A DNA stretch of 64,000 nucleotides. Source: Histoplasma ohiense (lineage: Eukaryota > Ascomycota > Eurotiomycetes > Onygenales > Ajellomycetaceae). The stretch spans positions 6,262,001-6,326,000 of the forward strand of contig JAEVHH010000001.1 of NCBI GenBank assembly GCA_017607445.1. Reading direction: 5' to 3'. Position 1 is the first letter of the stretch; every line of letters starts with the position of its first letter. The notes beneath the pieces are model-generated. The model was not told the DNA's origin. It saw only the letters and a program-made list of their open reading frames with translations, and did not search any database. A program made the translations under genes and the position numbers. This document shows positions 32,512-45,683 of the stretch, in pieces.

Positions 32512-33785
32512 ATGCGTTCTCGATCGCCCTCCCGGTCCCGATCTCCTTCTCCAGCACACTCCCGCGGTCGTCGTAGGTCGCATACACCTGTTCGCTCGCA
32601 TTCGCGGCGGAGGTCTCCTTCGTTGCGATCCCGCCATTCAGATGCCTCGCGATCCCGGGCCCGCTTGAGAGATGCAAGCCCTGGTATGTCACCAAGACGG
32701 AATGGGCATCGGGATGGAAGCAGATCTCCTCCTCCACGCAATAGAACCCGCAGTCGAAGCTTGAGCAGAGGTCGCGGCGATCGTCGATATCGAGACAGAA
32801 GCTTCACACGAAGCCCAAGCCGCGGTACCCCCCCTCGGACCAGTTCGAAGGTAGCGTCCATTTTTCTTAACTGTGCCACTTCTGATTTTTTGTTTGCAAA
32901 AGGAAAAAAAAGAAAGAAAGAAAAGAAAATCATGTCCCATACGTCGCAGTTCGATATATCCAGTTCTGCAAGCTATTGTCTCGTAAATTCTTTGATGCTA
33001 ATCGGGTTTTTGCAGATTGTTGTTGAGAAGTTAACCAAGAACGTGAATGAAAATCATCTACGCGAAATTTTCGGCGCCTATGGGGAAATACAAAGCTTGG
33101 AATTGCCCATGAACCCACAATGTACGTGATGGGTTCATTTATTATCATCATCCTTGCTTTGATCATATTGCTTGTCTGACAAACTACACGCGCAGTTATG
33201 ATCAACCGCGGCACCGCCTATATTCTATACTACGAAGTAGCAGATGCGGAAGCAGCTATATCGCATATGCACGAAGCGCAACTTGATGGTGCTGTCCTCA
33301 ACGTATCCATTGTCCTGCCCCGCCGCACGTTTTCTCGCTCTCCTCCGCCAGCTCGGAACAGGGGTGATTTTGGCCGCTTTGATCGACCTGCTCATGGGAG
33401 GCCTTATGGTCGAGGCCCCGGCTTGGATTCTGGAAGACCTCCGCCTTCGGGAGGCCGGTATCGCTCTCCCCCGCCCCGTCGTGCATCCCCCCGGCGTTTT
33501 GCTGGTCCCCGTGGCATGGAAAGACACGATCTATATCGTCCTCGGTCGATTTCGAGATCACGCTCCCCGCGGGCTCGCTCGCCTTCCTATTCCTCGCGAT
33601 CGCGTTCCAGAACTCCGCCGCCACGCAGAAGGCCTCATAGGGATAGCCCCCCTCGTCGTAGGAGGCGGGCCTCCAGCTACAGTAGCTACAGCGACCGTGG
33701 CCGGAGCCGGAGCAGAAGCAGAAGCCTGAGTCGCAGCCGAAGTCCTAGTCAGAGCCGCAGTCGTCGCGGTGGCGGAAGGCGGTAG
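32512..33785 (+). CDS. RNPS1-like SR-type RNA-binding protein
   Basis: Exons 32512-32850, 33016-33121 and 33196-33785 encode 344 residues. The layout is RS-rich N-terminus (1-110), a single RRM (about 113-190) and a long C-terminal tail of RS, RG and proline repeats. The RRM shows IVVEKLTKNVNENHLREIF as RNP2 and the following helix, GEIQSLELP, and RGTAYILYY as RNP1, the last interrupted upstream by the second intron. RNPS1 acts in splicing and in the exon-junction complex in the nucleus; phosphorylation of the RS tail by SRPK kinases is known for the family. Introns of 165 and 74 bp keep phase (AAG/ATT; T/TT). Confidence 0.88.
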
Positions 33786-34082
33786 GTGGTTATTTCCTAG
33801 GAGGTGGTTCTAATAATGTATTTATTTCCTAAAACTATTGTAACTTCTATGCGAAACGGTGAGCGATAGGGAAAAAGGACCTACAGGGCCTATGGTTTCA
33901 TAGTCATGGCGTATGAAAGAATACACTCGTTTCGGATTACAGTGCTATGCTTTAGGGAGTGGGTTGGAAAAAAGAAAAAAAAAGAAAAAAATTACTCAAT
34001 TGAAGGCCCATCATTAAACCCGTGTAGAATTCGTAACCGTTAGATGCAAAAAGCCTAGGCGAAAATCAATCAAGAAACTGAC
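33786..34082. other. Short convergent intergenic region
   Basis: 297 bp between the SR protein stop and the ATR stop; A-rich, nothing recognised. Confidence 0.5.
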
Positions 34083-37000
34083 TCAGAAGAAAGCGCACCA
34101 CCCGATGTACATAGCAGCCAGATGCTTTATACTTGTGGCTTGAATGATCAGCTCCTCCACATGGCCACCTACAGATAGCGGAACGGATTCGCCAGGCAGC
34201 AAGCCTCGCAGTTTGTTTCGTACAGACTCGAGGACCCCTTCGGGTGTATCTGGGACTTTCGGGTTTGTTCGTTTCTTGCTTGCGGGTTAGCGAGTCCATT
34301 GATGAAACTAAACTCCTAGCAGAGGAGGGAGGGCTATGTGCTGTTGTGGAACAACCAACCTTTCTGCCAATAAAGTCTGTTGTGGGATCGTGTAGGAAGG
34401 TCTCCAGGATGGTCATGAGCGAATCCTCGTTTTGTCGTAACAAGCCAAGTGTGAGCTCGCAGGTCTTTCGGAATGGTCCTGGATCCCAGTTTTAGGGTTG
34501 CGAATCTTGAAGCCGAGGGGGGGGGTTAAAAATATACTAACCATTATATCCATATGCTCCGAATGCGTTGATCATATTTTGCGTCAACCGAAATGGAACC
34601 AATTCGGGTTTATCGAATGTCAATCCCTTGGGAAATGTCAGTGCTGCCTTGCTTTGGCTTTTTCGTATGAATACGGAACTTAGGTGCATACCTTGTCAAA
34701 AAGACAGTTAAAATCAACATGGAGCACACCGCCGCTATTCTCCTCGAAGAGTATATTCTCGCCATGCCTGTCTCCGAGACTATTATATCAAACCGCTTTA
34801 GATTAACCGGGACCACGTTATCTAGGTGTCTCAGGGGTGAAAACTTACCCCAAGCAATAGCCGACCATGGACATCACAGCGCTGCTCCTAGTGTATTTCA
34901 AACGTGCAGTGAACCATGCACCAGGCTCGGGGAACATTTCAACAAACCATTCATGTAGAACCGGAGGATAACTGCGTAGCTTTAGAACGTACGTCCTTTG
35001 GGGATGGAAAGGGGGTATATGACTTACGCTGCTAGGATTTTGTTGGTGAAAAGATGAAGCTTTGATGGATCCGCACATGCTTCATTCAGATAGTGCCCGA
35101 TTTCCTTGTACTACAAAATTAGTCAGTACAATCTAGAAGGGATTCGCAATATGAGGTGAAATGCGTACGTTCGGAGTGATCCCCCTTTCCTTGAGAAGCC
35201 TGGTCACGAGCTCTCTCAAAGTCCTTAGGTTGTCAACCCATTCAATAAGCCCACATTCTTCGTTTAACGGAGTTACCGCATAAGTTTTGATGTCTGACAC
35301 GTAGTTAGGAAAATGACCTGTTTTCATTTTGTGTTTTTTAAGAGGAATAGATAGGTATTCGCCGGCTCACATAGACGTCTCTTGCTTGACTCAACATCCC
35401 TTTTCAAAAATCGGTTAATCATGCTATTGAACTCCATCAACCGCTGGTCTTTGCGAAGATCATCTTTCGGCTTGCATAGGAGGCTGTAAATGTTTCCGTC
35501 TGACCCCCGGATACTGATCTTACGGGGTTTTTGCAGCGAGTTGAGAACGAGAGCATCGTCGAGAACGGCTGATAATATAAAGTTAGACAGGCATGAAGGG
35601 TTTCAGGAAATACGAAGTATTGCTTACTTTCAATGGTAATGGGGTCATGAGGGAAAGCTCGAAATGATTTCAAAAAGGCCGGTTCATGGTTCGTGGGTAA
35701 TATTGGAGTCAAGGTCGCTTCTAACGGTATAACAAGTCTGCAGGGTGCCGTCCTGTGGTTGAAGCCAAGGGTTCTTGCCAGGCTAACCTTTGGAGTCTTA
35801 TCTTCAATGGATGTGTTACACAACTTCAACAATTCCTCCGAAAGTCGTTGCCCTTGGTTAATGATACTCCGAAGTTCCGAAGCTGACATGTCGGTTTTCA
35901 TTTTTTTGGTAGCCTCCTGTTATCATCAGTAATGCCGTGCCTAATAATCGGGACACACACATACCGTTATCTTCTGAAGGCACGACATGCCCCGAGATGC
36001 CCTATCTTTAGACGAGGACTTCAACACTGCGAGAACAGTCCATAGGGCTTGCTGTGGGAATGAATTTGCGGTTTTTACCACAATCTGAGTGAGGATATTG
36101 TACACGGTTGAGTTGCTATGGCAAATTCGAGCGACTACTTGCGGGAGGATGGTGAAAAGCTGGGAACATCAGCAAAATATTTTAATAAGTGGTGTCAATG
36201 ATATACACACCAATGCAGCAGGTATCCGATTGAAATATTTGCGCAACTGCGTATGCATGTCATCAAGGCATTTTTTTCTCTGAGTCATGCTGTATTTTTG
36301 AAATTCCCTAGAGAATAGTCAGCAGAAAGTCATAAGTGGAAATTTATCAGATCTCACTCATTATCACCCCTCTTAGGATCGAAGGGTTGGTCCACAGCAG
36401 TAGCGTGCTCCAACCATAAAGTCAAGACTTTGGGTAGAGTCTGGAAAACGTATTTGTTGCCGTGGGCGAGTGAACGAAGAAAATTGTCAATAACAAGTTT
36501 TGACGCCTCACCACTCAAACTAGAGATTCACCTGTTAGCCAGTGCTCCAACCTTGTGGATATTTACCATACATACTATATTTGTGCTTCTTTACCCAAAG
36601 GCTTTGACTTTTCTGAATCCAAGATTTTCGTGTAATGCCTCCCTAGGTAATAGTGTGCTTTCTCCCACCTAAGGAGAGTAAGTAGACCGCTTATGCACGT
36701 ATACAACGAAAATGCCTGATGCAAGATAGGGGAATTGATCGTCGTGAGGCCACTTACCGACTATGGAATTTAATAGCCTGCCTGTACCTTTGAACGATAA
36801 CTTCTGACTGTGTTTGACCAGCGCTATCCATCCATTTTGCGAGCAAAAGGTGTGCCTTTAATAGTGAGCAAAATACAAAATATTAAGAAGGGAAAATGTC
36901 TATCTTACCCTAGCTGTAACCATGTTTTGCTTCTGCTGTCGATCAGGGGCTACTGATAGAAATGTCTCTTCTGACGGAGCGTAATCATGAGCAGTAAATG

Positions 37001-40000
37001 CATTCGCTGCAATCGCACCTTCTAAAGTCTGTATTGCCTTTCTATGGTGACCTTCTTTCCACAAAAGCCTAGCATGTTCAATAGTAGCTGACGTATCATC
37101 AAGCTCATGAGCGTGAAGAACGGCATTGAATGCCTGTTCCGTGCAGTTTGCTTTACGAGCAAGACGAGCGACACGCAGCCAAAGTGAGGCAAGGTCGGAA
37201 GAATCAAACGAAGAGCTTTTATTACCCAAGTCAGCTCTACTCTTAGCGGGAACAGAAGCACCTATATATGCTGGAGACTTACGTCAATTCCATTGTTGCT
37301 CGCCTCAACCCGAGAAGGTATTGTTTATCAGCGATACATCCACCAAGAATATCTAATCGACGGTCCAATGTCTCAAAAAGTGCGATTCGATCCTCTCGAG
37401 TTTTGGGGGCAGGAGACGTGAGTAACTCGATTTCGGCAAGAGCATGGAGTTTAAGGACGTTATCATGACTTGCATGGAACGATGCCACTGAATTTGATGT
37501 GAATCCTTTCGCGACGTTAAGACGTAACTTCGTGATTGTATCTTTGAATTTTCCGAGTTTTCCATGACGGAGCAAACTAAGAGCTGAGCCTATTGCAACA
37601 TTAAAGTCCCCTACAGCTTGATCAGAGGCTATCCTCGCGTAATTATCCAATTTGTCCCATCTACCGGTCAACCATGATGCTTCCATAGCGATGGGGAGCA
37701 TTTTCGGTAGCGTGGACTTCGCCAACTCGAGGGTCTCGAATTGGTTGAGAAGACCAACTAGATGTGTCTCAGCGGGATGTTCAGTTTCAGTGCAGTGAAA
37801 ATAAAAATGATCATACCGTGTTGGCCTGACTCCTTCAGGCATGTCAATAAATTCTCCTGGGCATATCCGTTTGTCGGGTCTGTTTTGAGCTGCAACTCAT
37901 ACCAACTTTGAGCCGCCATCCATCGGCCCGCTTTGCGGTGCTCAAGTATCTGCTGGTCAATATTAAGAACATGAAGATAAGCGGAAATACCTTCTATACC
38001 ATCCGGTTCATCGATTTGTGTATATATTTCCTGCAACCTTTGATAAAGAGGTTCAAGGGTAGCGGCATTTGTGTCACCCTTCTGATGCTGTTGTTGTTGC
38101 TGTTGTATATACTGCTCCCAATGGAAAAGTGCTCTTGAGAAGGATTTGCATTCAACCGCCCGCTTCGATATGATCTCAGCAGGTACACAGGAGAGAAGCT
38201 CCTCAACGAGTTTTATTTGAGATGCCCATGAATTAAGCACTGGATCTCGGTTTGACCGATGATTGATGGCAACAGCAAGGCTAGTATACTCTTTTTTCTT
38301 TCCATGGAGCCATCGAGATAGGTAATCAAGAACGGAAAAAACGCTCTTTCACAGGTCCATTGTTAGTATATTTCATGTTATCCACGACGAAGACAGAAAA
38401 CGTACCTCACTACACAAAATTATGTTTTCTCTGATTTGATGATTATTTTCGGGAAGCGGGTACTGGAGGACATTTAGCAACTCCTTCTTTAAATCGTCCC
38501 TTTGATTCTGATCACCACTGAGCGCCAGATTCAGAGCTGCAAAGGGGAGAAGAAATGCGGCGATAGATATGTCTTGACTTCGTATGATTCTGCTGCTGAC
38601 GCTGAAAATTATAACCACATTTTCGCCTTTCCCTTTTTGTAACATGTCGAGTGTAAAAGTTCGGAGCCACTCAGGATGGCTTAGTTTCGATGAAAACAAA
38701 GGGTAATCACAGCTTGTGCTAATGGCGCCAATTGTGACAGTATACTTTGAACTTAGAAACGGTGTCAAAGTGTTTCTCACATATTCCGGCAACGAAAGCC
38801 ACCGTCGGTAATACTCATTTGCTTGGCTGTCTTGCGAACGGGGATGAATGACCAAATCCAGATTGCAAAGCTTCAGCAACGCCTGCATAGCGTATGCAAG
38901 GAAACCCTGAGCTCTGGTATTCGAGGCTGATAGGAAGGCCTCGACCAAAACATGCTGGAGGAAAAATAATATAAAATCTAAAGTTTCTTCCGCACTATCG
39001 AAGTTCGACAAAACGAGGATATCCTTCTTTTCTTTAACCAATTCGATTCGATTCGGGTCCAAGCATCCAATGTGGCCCAGACACCGTGCAGAGAGGTTCA
39101 TTATTGTAGGAGATATGGGATTAAATTTGGAGCTACAATCCAATAACGAACGGGTTAACTGGGCCACGATACCGTCCAGCTGTTCGTTAGTAATGACCCG
39201 GTGAATAAATTCCTCGTTTTCCAGCAATTCTCGGTCAAGCTCCTTCAGTGCTTGTTCAACAACTACTTGGTTCTCATTTTGACATCGTCGGCAGAATGTC
39301 TTGAATCGGGTTTGAAGGTCCATTCGCCCCTTAAGCTTCTGGATCTCTTTCTCATATTCCGCCATGGAGGGGATAGATGATAACGAGGGCATGGTATCGA
39401 AAGCGTTTTTCACAACAGCCTTATGCTCAGTCAAAATGTGACCGACAAGGCTAAATGCCCGTTCCCTGCTCTCTAGCTGGAACGTGTCCCAATTTTTGAT
39501 AATGATCGAAAATGTCTGGTCGATCAGGGGTTCGATCTCGACCTCATCGAGCGAAGTCATGATGATACTCCACGACGCAAAAGCTTGATCACAAAGCTCG
39601 GGTATATCTAATGCTGATCGCAAGCAAGCACAAATCTACAGTGAATGAGCTACATTTAGCTCATGTCGATTAACTTTGGAATACGGAAGACTAACCTGTG
39701 GTAGAGCGATGGTAATATTACCTTTCGCTATCTTCACCATCTCTCCAATGGCGATTATATTCCTCTTCTTTTCTACAATAGGCTGTCGGATTTGAAAATC
39801 GTTAATGACGTGGGCGAACTCGGTAATGATCCCTAAAACATGTTCTTCAATGAAATTTGCGACCAGCTCTTCTTTGCTTAAAGAATCAATTCCTTGCTCT
39901 GGCTTTCGCGGTGTAAGGGATGCAAGAAGCTTGAGCGCCTTATAATACTAAACTCGCGAGGTTAGCGTTCGTACAATTTGAGAACCATTCATTTTTCCAT

Positions 40001-43000
40001 CTTACCTTGGATCTTTCGGCATTAGTAGAATCCCCCAACCCTTTAAGAAGCTCGCAAGCAATAAGAATTGGTTCCGCTCGAACCCATCCTGCTAAATCGT
40101 GGACCTGAAACTCAGGCGACATCTCGTTAAAAATTGATACAACCATCGCATTATGATCGCTTGTCGGCTGGGTTAACAGAAGGGTGAGAATCGACGCTAA
40201 ATTATTCTTTCTTGTGCAAAGTTGGTAAGGGGATTGCTTCTCATCATATGTGGCCCCGATGCGTGCTATAATGTCGGACTTTCTCATCAAGACAAGGTAT
40301 GGCAAAACGTGAACTTCAGTCAGCCTCAAGAAATTATCTACCTTCATACCAAGCAGGTCGCACAGCTGATCCGCCATTTGTGGTCGACTATGAATATTTT
40401 TTACAATCACAACAGAGAGTGTCCTCCAAAATGGCCTACAAAGGGCGCCCGGGGTCACTCCTAGATGCTGGGCAAGTTTTGAAAGCTGATACCAGTCAGC
40501 AGATAGCAATGGAAGATCAGAGAGATAAAAAGAGGGCCCACCCCGGTATAAGCAATAGCGCTAATGAATGGATTTGGATGACCAAGATATTCGAAAAGAC
40601 GAAGAAGAATGATGTTCATTTCCTCATCCCCAGAAACCCTTTTACTTGTCAGTCACGATTTCTAAATATCCAAGTATGAGAACACTTACTCTGCTAAACG
40701 ACCCAAAGCCATGATCGAGGTTTCTTGAATTGGCATATCAACTTTTTCGAGAACATTTTGTAAATATTCTAGCGCAATTACGAAATTAGCCCGACGAATA
40801 TCCGAGCTCAGGTTTGCTCGTAGAAAGGCAGGTAAAGTTTGTCTACCATCAAATATTAGCTTATATATACCAGCTTCATCCATAATTGAAAGCCTACTTA
40901 CCCTGCAGCCATCCTCAGCTCTCTGAGGGAGCTGCGGAGAGATTGAAGACACCATTCGCCCAATGGGGATGAATGTAGTGCAACGTTTTCGTTTTTTGGA
41001 TCATGCATCACAATATTCCTAATCCCAAACATGGCGGCTATTCGAGCCTTCCTAGATCCTTGAACAACGGGAATTATTTCAGTCATAGTTTTACATATTT
41101 CGCTGAAATGTGAGCTCTCCTGAGGCCGATTGTTAGGGAATCTCGGTGAAATACTATCGCAAATCAAACATCGGAATTGAGGCCCAGTAACATTGCTTGG
41201 CTGCTCCATCACCAAACTTCCTGCACCAGCACAGGCAATCCTCCCAATCATAGTTAAAACCTCACATTGGTCCTCCTCTGATAGCTTCGGTAGAGCATTT
41301 CTGTACAGAAAGTTAGTGCTTTTCGTCGGTTGAAGCTGTGATATATGTGAAAGCTTACAAAACGATTTGGCTTAGCCCATCTATACCTGTCGTTGGATGA
41401 GAAGACAGTAGATGGTATACAGTGGTTGTAACGGTCTGTACGAGATCTGCGACGGGCGTTTCCTCCTCTGGGTTAGAGAGTCGGGGTCTTTTCCTTGCTC
41501 GATCGCTCTCAGGAGTGTTACCGTCCTCGAAAATTGGCCGGCTTGGAGATTTCGGGATGGACAGAGTCATTGGATTACCGCTTTGAGTCCTGGAGTGTGG
41601 AAGAGCAGGTAATTTCGCATCAGCCACATCTTTCGGGACGCCGTATTCCCTATTCAGGATCCTAATAATGACCATCTACAAAAATTCCCTTAGCAGCTAC
41701 AGAAGACATAAACATGTGAACACAAGATAACTCTCACCTGAAATGACTGATGCAATTTCCGAAACCCTGCGTCATCCTGCCTGCGATCAAACAGGGGCTC
41801 AGAGAAGTGATCCTCAATGAAACGGCCAACTTCAGGAGAACTATGAGAAAGCCGTATAGCATCACTAAGCAGCTGGCTTAGTGCTTGTTGGACATCCATA
41901 TTTTGATAAAGTTTCGTGGAGTTCAGCAAATCGATTCCACACTGTAACCATATTTGCCTCGCCTGTTGGTCTAGACATAACCCTTGTGACACTTTCAACG
42001 AGTGCGAGTATAACTTGCGCGATAGCGTGACAAAGTCAAGAAGGCTCCCCAACTGTTCTTCTACTTGTGTGGTCGTTGAGACTTCTAGCCATTCGAGCAT
42101 AACGGCCCATAGCTTTTGTTGACAGTAAAGCACCCAAGTAAGAACCCGGCGAAGATTGGCTGTGCCAGATGCTGGCAGGGTAATATGGAACGGAGGGCAG
42201 GCTACCGCCTCGAGCAGTTGAAGGCAAAGCTTAATAGCGTCTCCTGGGGTTCCTAACTTGACCCTTCTGGTAAACATCGAGCGTGGGAGAGACAACTTGT
42301 CCAGGCAAGTCGACAAGATGCCTGAGGGTCCGGGGAAATACAACTGGACGTTACACCCGACCTCTGAAGCACCAACGGCTTCCAGTGAATACAGTACATC
42401 TGCGTTACTTATGTCAACATCTGACCCTTAATAGTATGAGATTTCTGAGGCAACTAACCACCAATACAAGCTTGGATCAGTGTATGCACTGACCGAGATG
42501 AATGCCATAGTTGGGGCCCTTTGAATTGAGAAACATAAATAGTTGATAGGAGGCTATAAATCTTATCTTTTATAGAGCACTGGCCCCATATGAAGAGGAG
42601 AGAAAACAGCTCATGAATAAGCCAGGCAAACAGAGGCGCATGAATATCTTTCTTCCCAAGGATTTCAGGGTCGGATATTTCGTGCAGGACCTGGGGGCAT
42701 CTGCGCACTGCCAATCGTATAATATCAAGACAATCTAAGATCTGTCCCTCCAATTCTTCTCCCAAAACCCGAGACCTAAAAGACGGCTGTAGGCCAGCTT
42801 TTACCACGACGCATATCAAGTTGTGTACGTCGGTGATATTGTCTTCCAGATTAAATTGGCTCCCTTCATCTTGGCCTAAAATTTCCTGGCGTAGCTGGGA
42901 GAAAGTTTCTCGGCTGATCGCATGTCTCTGATTTGGGCTAGGAGACAGGTGAGGCGCAAGATGGGCAGCCAAAATCGAAGAAGCTGGTTCCGCGACAGCA

Positions 43001-43035
43001 GGGCCTTGAAGCCTTGTTGCCTTTTCTGACGCCAT
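34083..43035 (-). CDS. uvsB: ATR/Mec1/Rad3-type checkpoint kinase (UvsB orthologue)
   Basis: A ~9 kb gene with a dozen or more introns, encoding about 2,400-2,500 residues, the usual ATR size. It starts MASEKATRLQGP (43035) and ends VEELIIQATSIKHLAAMYIGWCAFF (FATC domain, stop at 34083-34085). The kinase region carries LPTNHEPAFLKSFRAFPHD, RGSDG, IKTYAVTPLNEECGLIEWVD and the catalytic loop GDRHGENILFEENSGG followed by HVDFNCLFDK, all ATR rather than ATM (Tel1) signatures. Long helical HEAT and FAT regions occupy 35.9-42.4 kb. ATR with its partner senses RPA-coated single-stranded DNA and activates the checkpoint kinases in the nucleus. The first intron is unusually short (38 bp, 42421-42458). 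The start codon is 342 bp from TAD2 on the other strand. I did not resolve every splice site. Confidence 0.92.
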
Positions 43036-43377
43036 TTAGAATGCTGTGGTCCATCAGGAACAGAACGGTTGAGAAGCTGAGAATCCCCGCAGGGGGTTGC
43101 AGGAGCACATTCAAAACAGTATATGTAAAACACTACTTTGTGATTACATCTGAACATTTGAATGGCACAGCCTGCTGGTTCATCAGCCTCTTTTGCACCT
43201 AGATATCAGGCTCCGCTTGTTGATACTGGATCAACAAGCCGAAATCGAACTTGGGCGGCTGTGTGGTTATGTAATACATCTGTTACCGTGTTGGGTGTGC
43301 CGCGTATCAAAATTACAACTGGAACAATCAAGCAGACCACCGCAGATGGACTCTGGCGAAATACGAAAACAGAGCAG
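43036..43377. promoter_or_regulatory. Divergent promoter region (ATR / TAD2)
   Basis: 342 bp between the start codons. An in-frame ATG at 43162 could extend TAD2 by 72 residues, but that extension shows no deaminase similarity, so this stretch is treated as non-coding. Confidence 0.45.
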
Positions 43378-44266
43378 ATGGAACAGAACAGCCCTGGCAT
43401 ACGGTTTGCCAGTGATGCCCAAAAACATGAATATTTTATGAAGAAAGCCCTTGACATGGTATGTACTCAGGCGTGCTGTTCTTCGGGGTCATCTCGCTAA
43501 TTCAAATGAATAAAAAGGGTGAAGAAGCCCTAGCAAGTGGTGAAACTCCAGTCGGCTGCGTACTCGTCCATAATGACGAAGTCATCGGGTCTGGTATGAA
43601 CGACACGAACAAGTCGATGAACGTAAGGTTCAGAACAGTGTTTTTTAATTTTATTTCAGCTAGCACAAGTGATGCATGCTGATCTGATACTCATATAGGG
43701 GACCAGACATGCAGAATTCCTAGCTATTGAAGAAGTATTGAGGAATTATCCACGAAGCATATTTCGTGAAACAGACCTCTACGTGACTGTTGAGCCATGT
43801 ATAATGTGTGCATCTGCGCTAAGACAATACCAGATCAGGCATGTCTATTTTGGGTGCGCAAATGAACGTTTTGGAGGGACTGGAGGTGTCCTAAATTTAC
43901 ACTCCGAGTGAGTCCATGTCCCCCTTCTACAATCGACAGGGATCCGTTACTAAAACTACTCGGCATTACTTTCGGTAGCCCAGGAATTGATCCGCCATAT
44001 GGCCTTACGGGAGGACTGTTCCGGAAGGAAGCAATTATGTTATTACGCCGATTTTATATCCAAGAGAATGAAAAAGGTACGTAATAATCAACACTCAACG
44101 ACATTTACTATGTAATGGCAGATCTTTATTCTTTTTCTCGCTTCAAAACTCATCGTTCAACCTAGCACCCAACCCAAAACCCAAAAAAGATCGGGAACTA
44201 AAGAATGATTTTGGCGAAGATGCGAGCATGGGGATGGAATTCGCGGAGATTTTGCCCCTGACATAA
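43378..44266 (+). CDS. TAD2: tRNA-specific adenosine deaminase catalytic subunit (ADAT2)
   Basis: Exons 43378-43458, 43518-43622, 43699-43907, 43979-44076 and 44166-44266 encode 197 residues. The cytidine-deaminase fold zinc motifs are complete: HAE (in GTRHAEFLAIEE, with the catalytic Glu) and PCIMC (in TVEPCIMCASALR). The C-terminal GGLFRKEAIMLLRRFYIQENEKAPNPKPKK is typical of Tad2. With Tad3 it converts adenosine to inosine at the wobble position of several tRNAs. All five exons join in phase. The start MEQNSPGIRF precedes HEYFMKKALDM, where family proteins begin; an in-frame ATG at 43162 is an alternative. Confidence 0.92.
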
Positions 44267-44488
44267 CGCTTTCTTCGCATAACTCAGCTTCTGAGAGCCA
44301 TTTTGCGCCGCACATTTCTTTTTCTTTTTCCTCTGCTGAAAAGGAACATGAAATTTATGGAATTTTCATCCACTATATATATACAATATTCACTTCAATC
44401 TCTAGGGAGAAACGTTTAAAGAAGCAGGAGCAACAGGAAAATAGTTTGACAGAGTACCCTTGGACAAACGACAGCTTAAAATAGAATA

Positions 44489-45353
44489 TTATGACGAGGA
44501 CGCGGCTTTTTGACGTTCTGCTTCTAGCTCTCGCTCAGCTTGTTGATAGTACTTCGCGGTGTCCACGCCGTGCTGTTAATCCGAAAATGTTAGTCAGGGT
44601 TCCAATAAAACTAACAAAATCTCGTATGAGCCGGAGAAATTATACCTGGTCGTGATTCACAAAATTGAACCAAGGAATGACATGGATGAATAGAGAGGAA
44701 TATCGCGAATTCCGAGCTGCAACTCCTTGCATATAAGGCGAGAGCGACGAGACTCCGTATAAAGGCTCCCCTTTCTTAACCTTGTCAACCATCTCACGCA
44801 TGTCCATTTCGACCTCCCGTTTATTTTCCGTAAAGCCGTAGAAGCGTTCTGTGGTGCGGGAAAAACAATGGATTGGTCAATTTGGAACCCCCGAAAAGTT
44901 AACCAGGTCGCCATTGAACAAAAGTCAACGTACTACATGATGTATTGTATACGGTGAGTAGGCCACCTAACATGCCAATTGCCGTTGCCAATCGCATAGC
45001 TTTGCCAAATGTTCCCGGCCTAGCACCCGCCGGATGCATTCGTTCCATCATCCAAAATAGAGCCGGTGATGCTGCAGCAACGCCAGCCCCAACGGCATAA
45101 TCGGACGGCCTTGCGTATCCAAATACTCGTTTTACATGACTGCGATTAACGTTAGAAATAGATAATATCGAGAATTGGTCTCGGAATTGGGACGAGCATA
45201 CGGATCCGTATCAATCACCTAGGAGACAAAAGTAACTCCGAGTTAGTAAATTACGGACAGAGAGTGGGAACGGGTGAAAAGGAAAACACATACGGGATAG
45301 TCAGTTTTCAGGACCCTTGGCGGAACAATTGGCCGGCCGTGATCGGTAGCCAT
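44489..45353 (-). CDS. NADH:ubiquinone oxidoreductase 20.9/21 kDa subunit (complex I)
   Basis: Exons 45353-45294, 45218-45202 (17 nt), 45139-44934, 44848-44646 and 44572-44489 encode 189 residues. The protein matches the fungal-type accessory subunit known as nuo-20.9/NUXM in Neurospora and Yarrowia: VIDTDPHVKRVFGYARPSDYA, RFYGFTENKREVEMDMREMVDKVKKGEPLYG, GVAARNSRYSSLF, WFNFVNHDQHGVDTAKYYQQAERELEAE. It has hydrophobic segments (AVGAGVAAASPALFWMMERM; AMRLATAIGMLGGLLTVY) as expected for a membrane-arm subunit of the mitochondrial inner membrane. The 17-nt microexon codes VIDTD plus two bases and is needed to read the conserved N-terminus. Confidence 0.92.
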
Positions 45354-45683
45354 GATGAAGATTGAGCGGGGGTGGAAACACAGCCCTTGCGCATATATTG
45401 GATAGCTAAGCTTCGATGCCTTCACAATTGCATTGGATCAATTGCGATGGGTTGGTTGGGCTAATGTCACCTGATGATTCGCCCACGTGATAATTAATTA
45501 TAGTCACATGCTTTTGCGTCGCCAAGAGTCGCGTCATTTGAATCGCGTTGGCAATGGAGAAACTGCAATTGACAGATCGCCAATCTAATTCTCACAACTC
45601 CCATTCTGAAGTTGAAATACCCATGTAACCCATTATTTACTATCCTTCCTCTTCAGTTAAAAACAAACACGGTATAAGTAGCC
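45354..45683. promoter_or_regulatory. Divergent promoter region (complex I subunit / Swi3)
   Basis: 330 bp between the start codons of two housekeeping genes on opposite strands. No specific site was assigned. Confidence 0.45.

Noticed and set aside
43162..43377. 72-residue N-terminal extension of TAD2
   Set aside because: In frame but without similarity to deaminases; the ATG at 43378 fits the family start.
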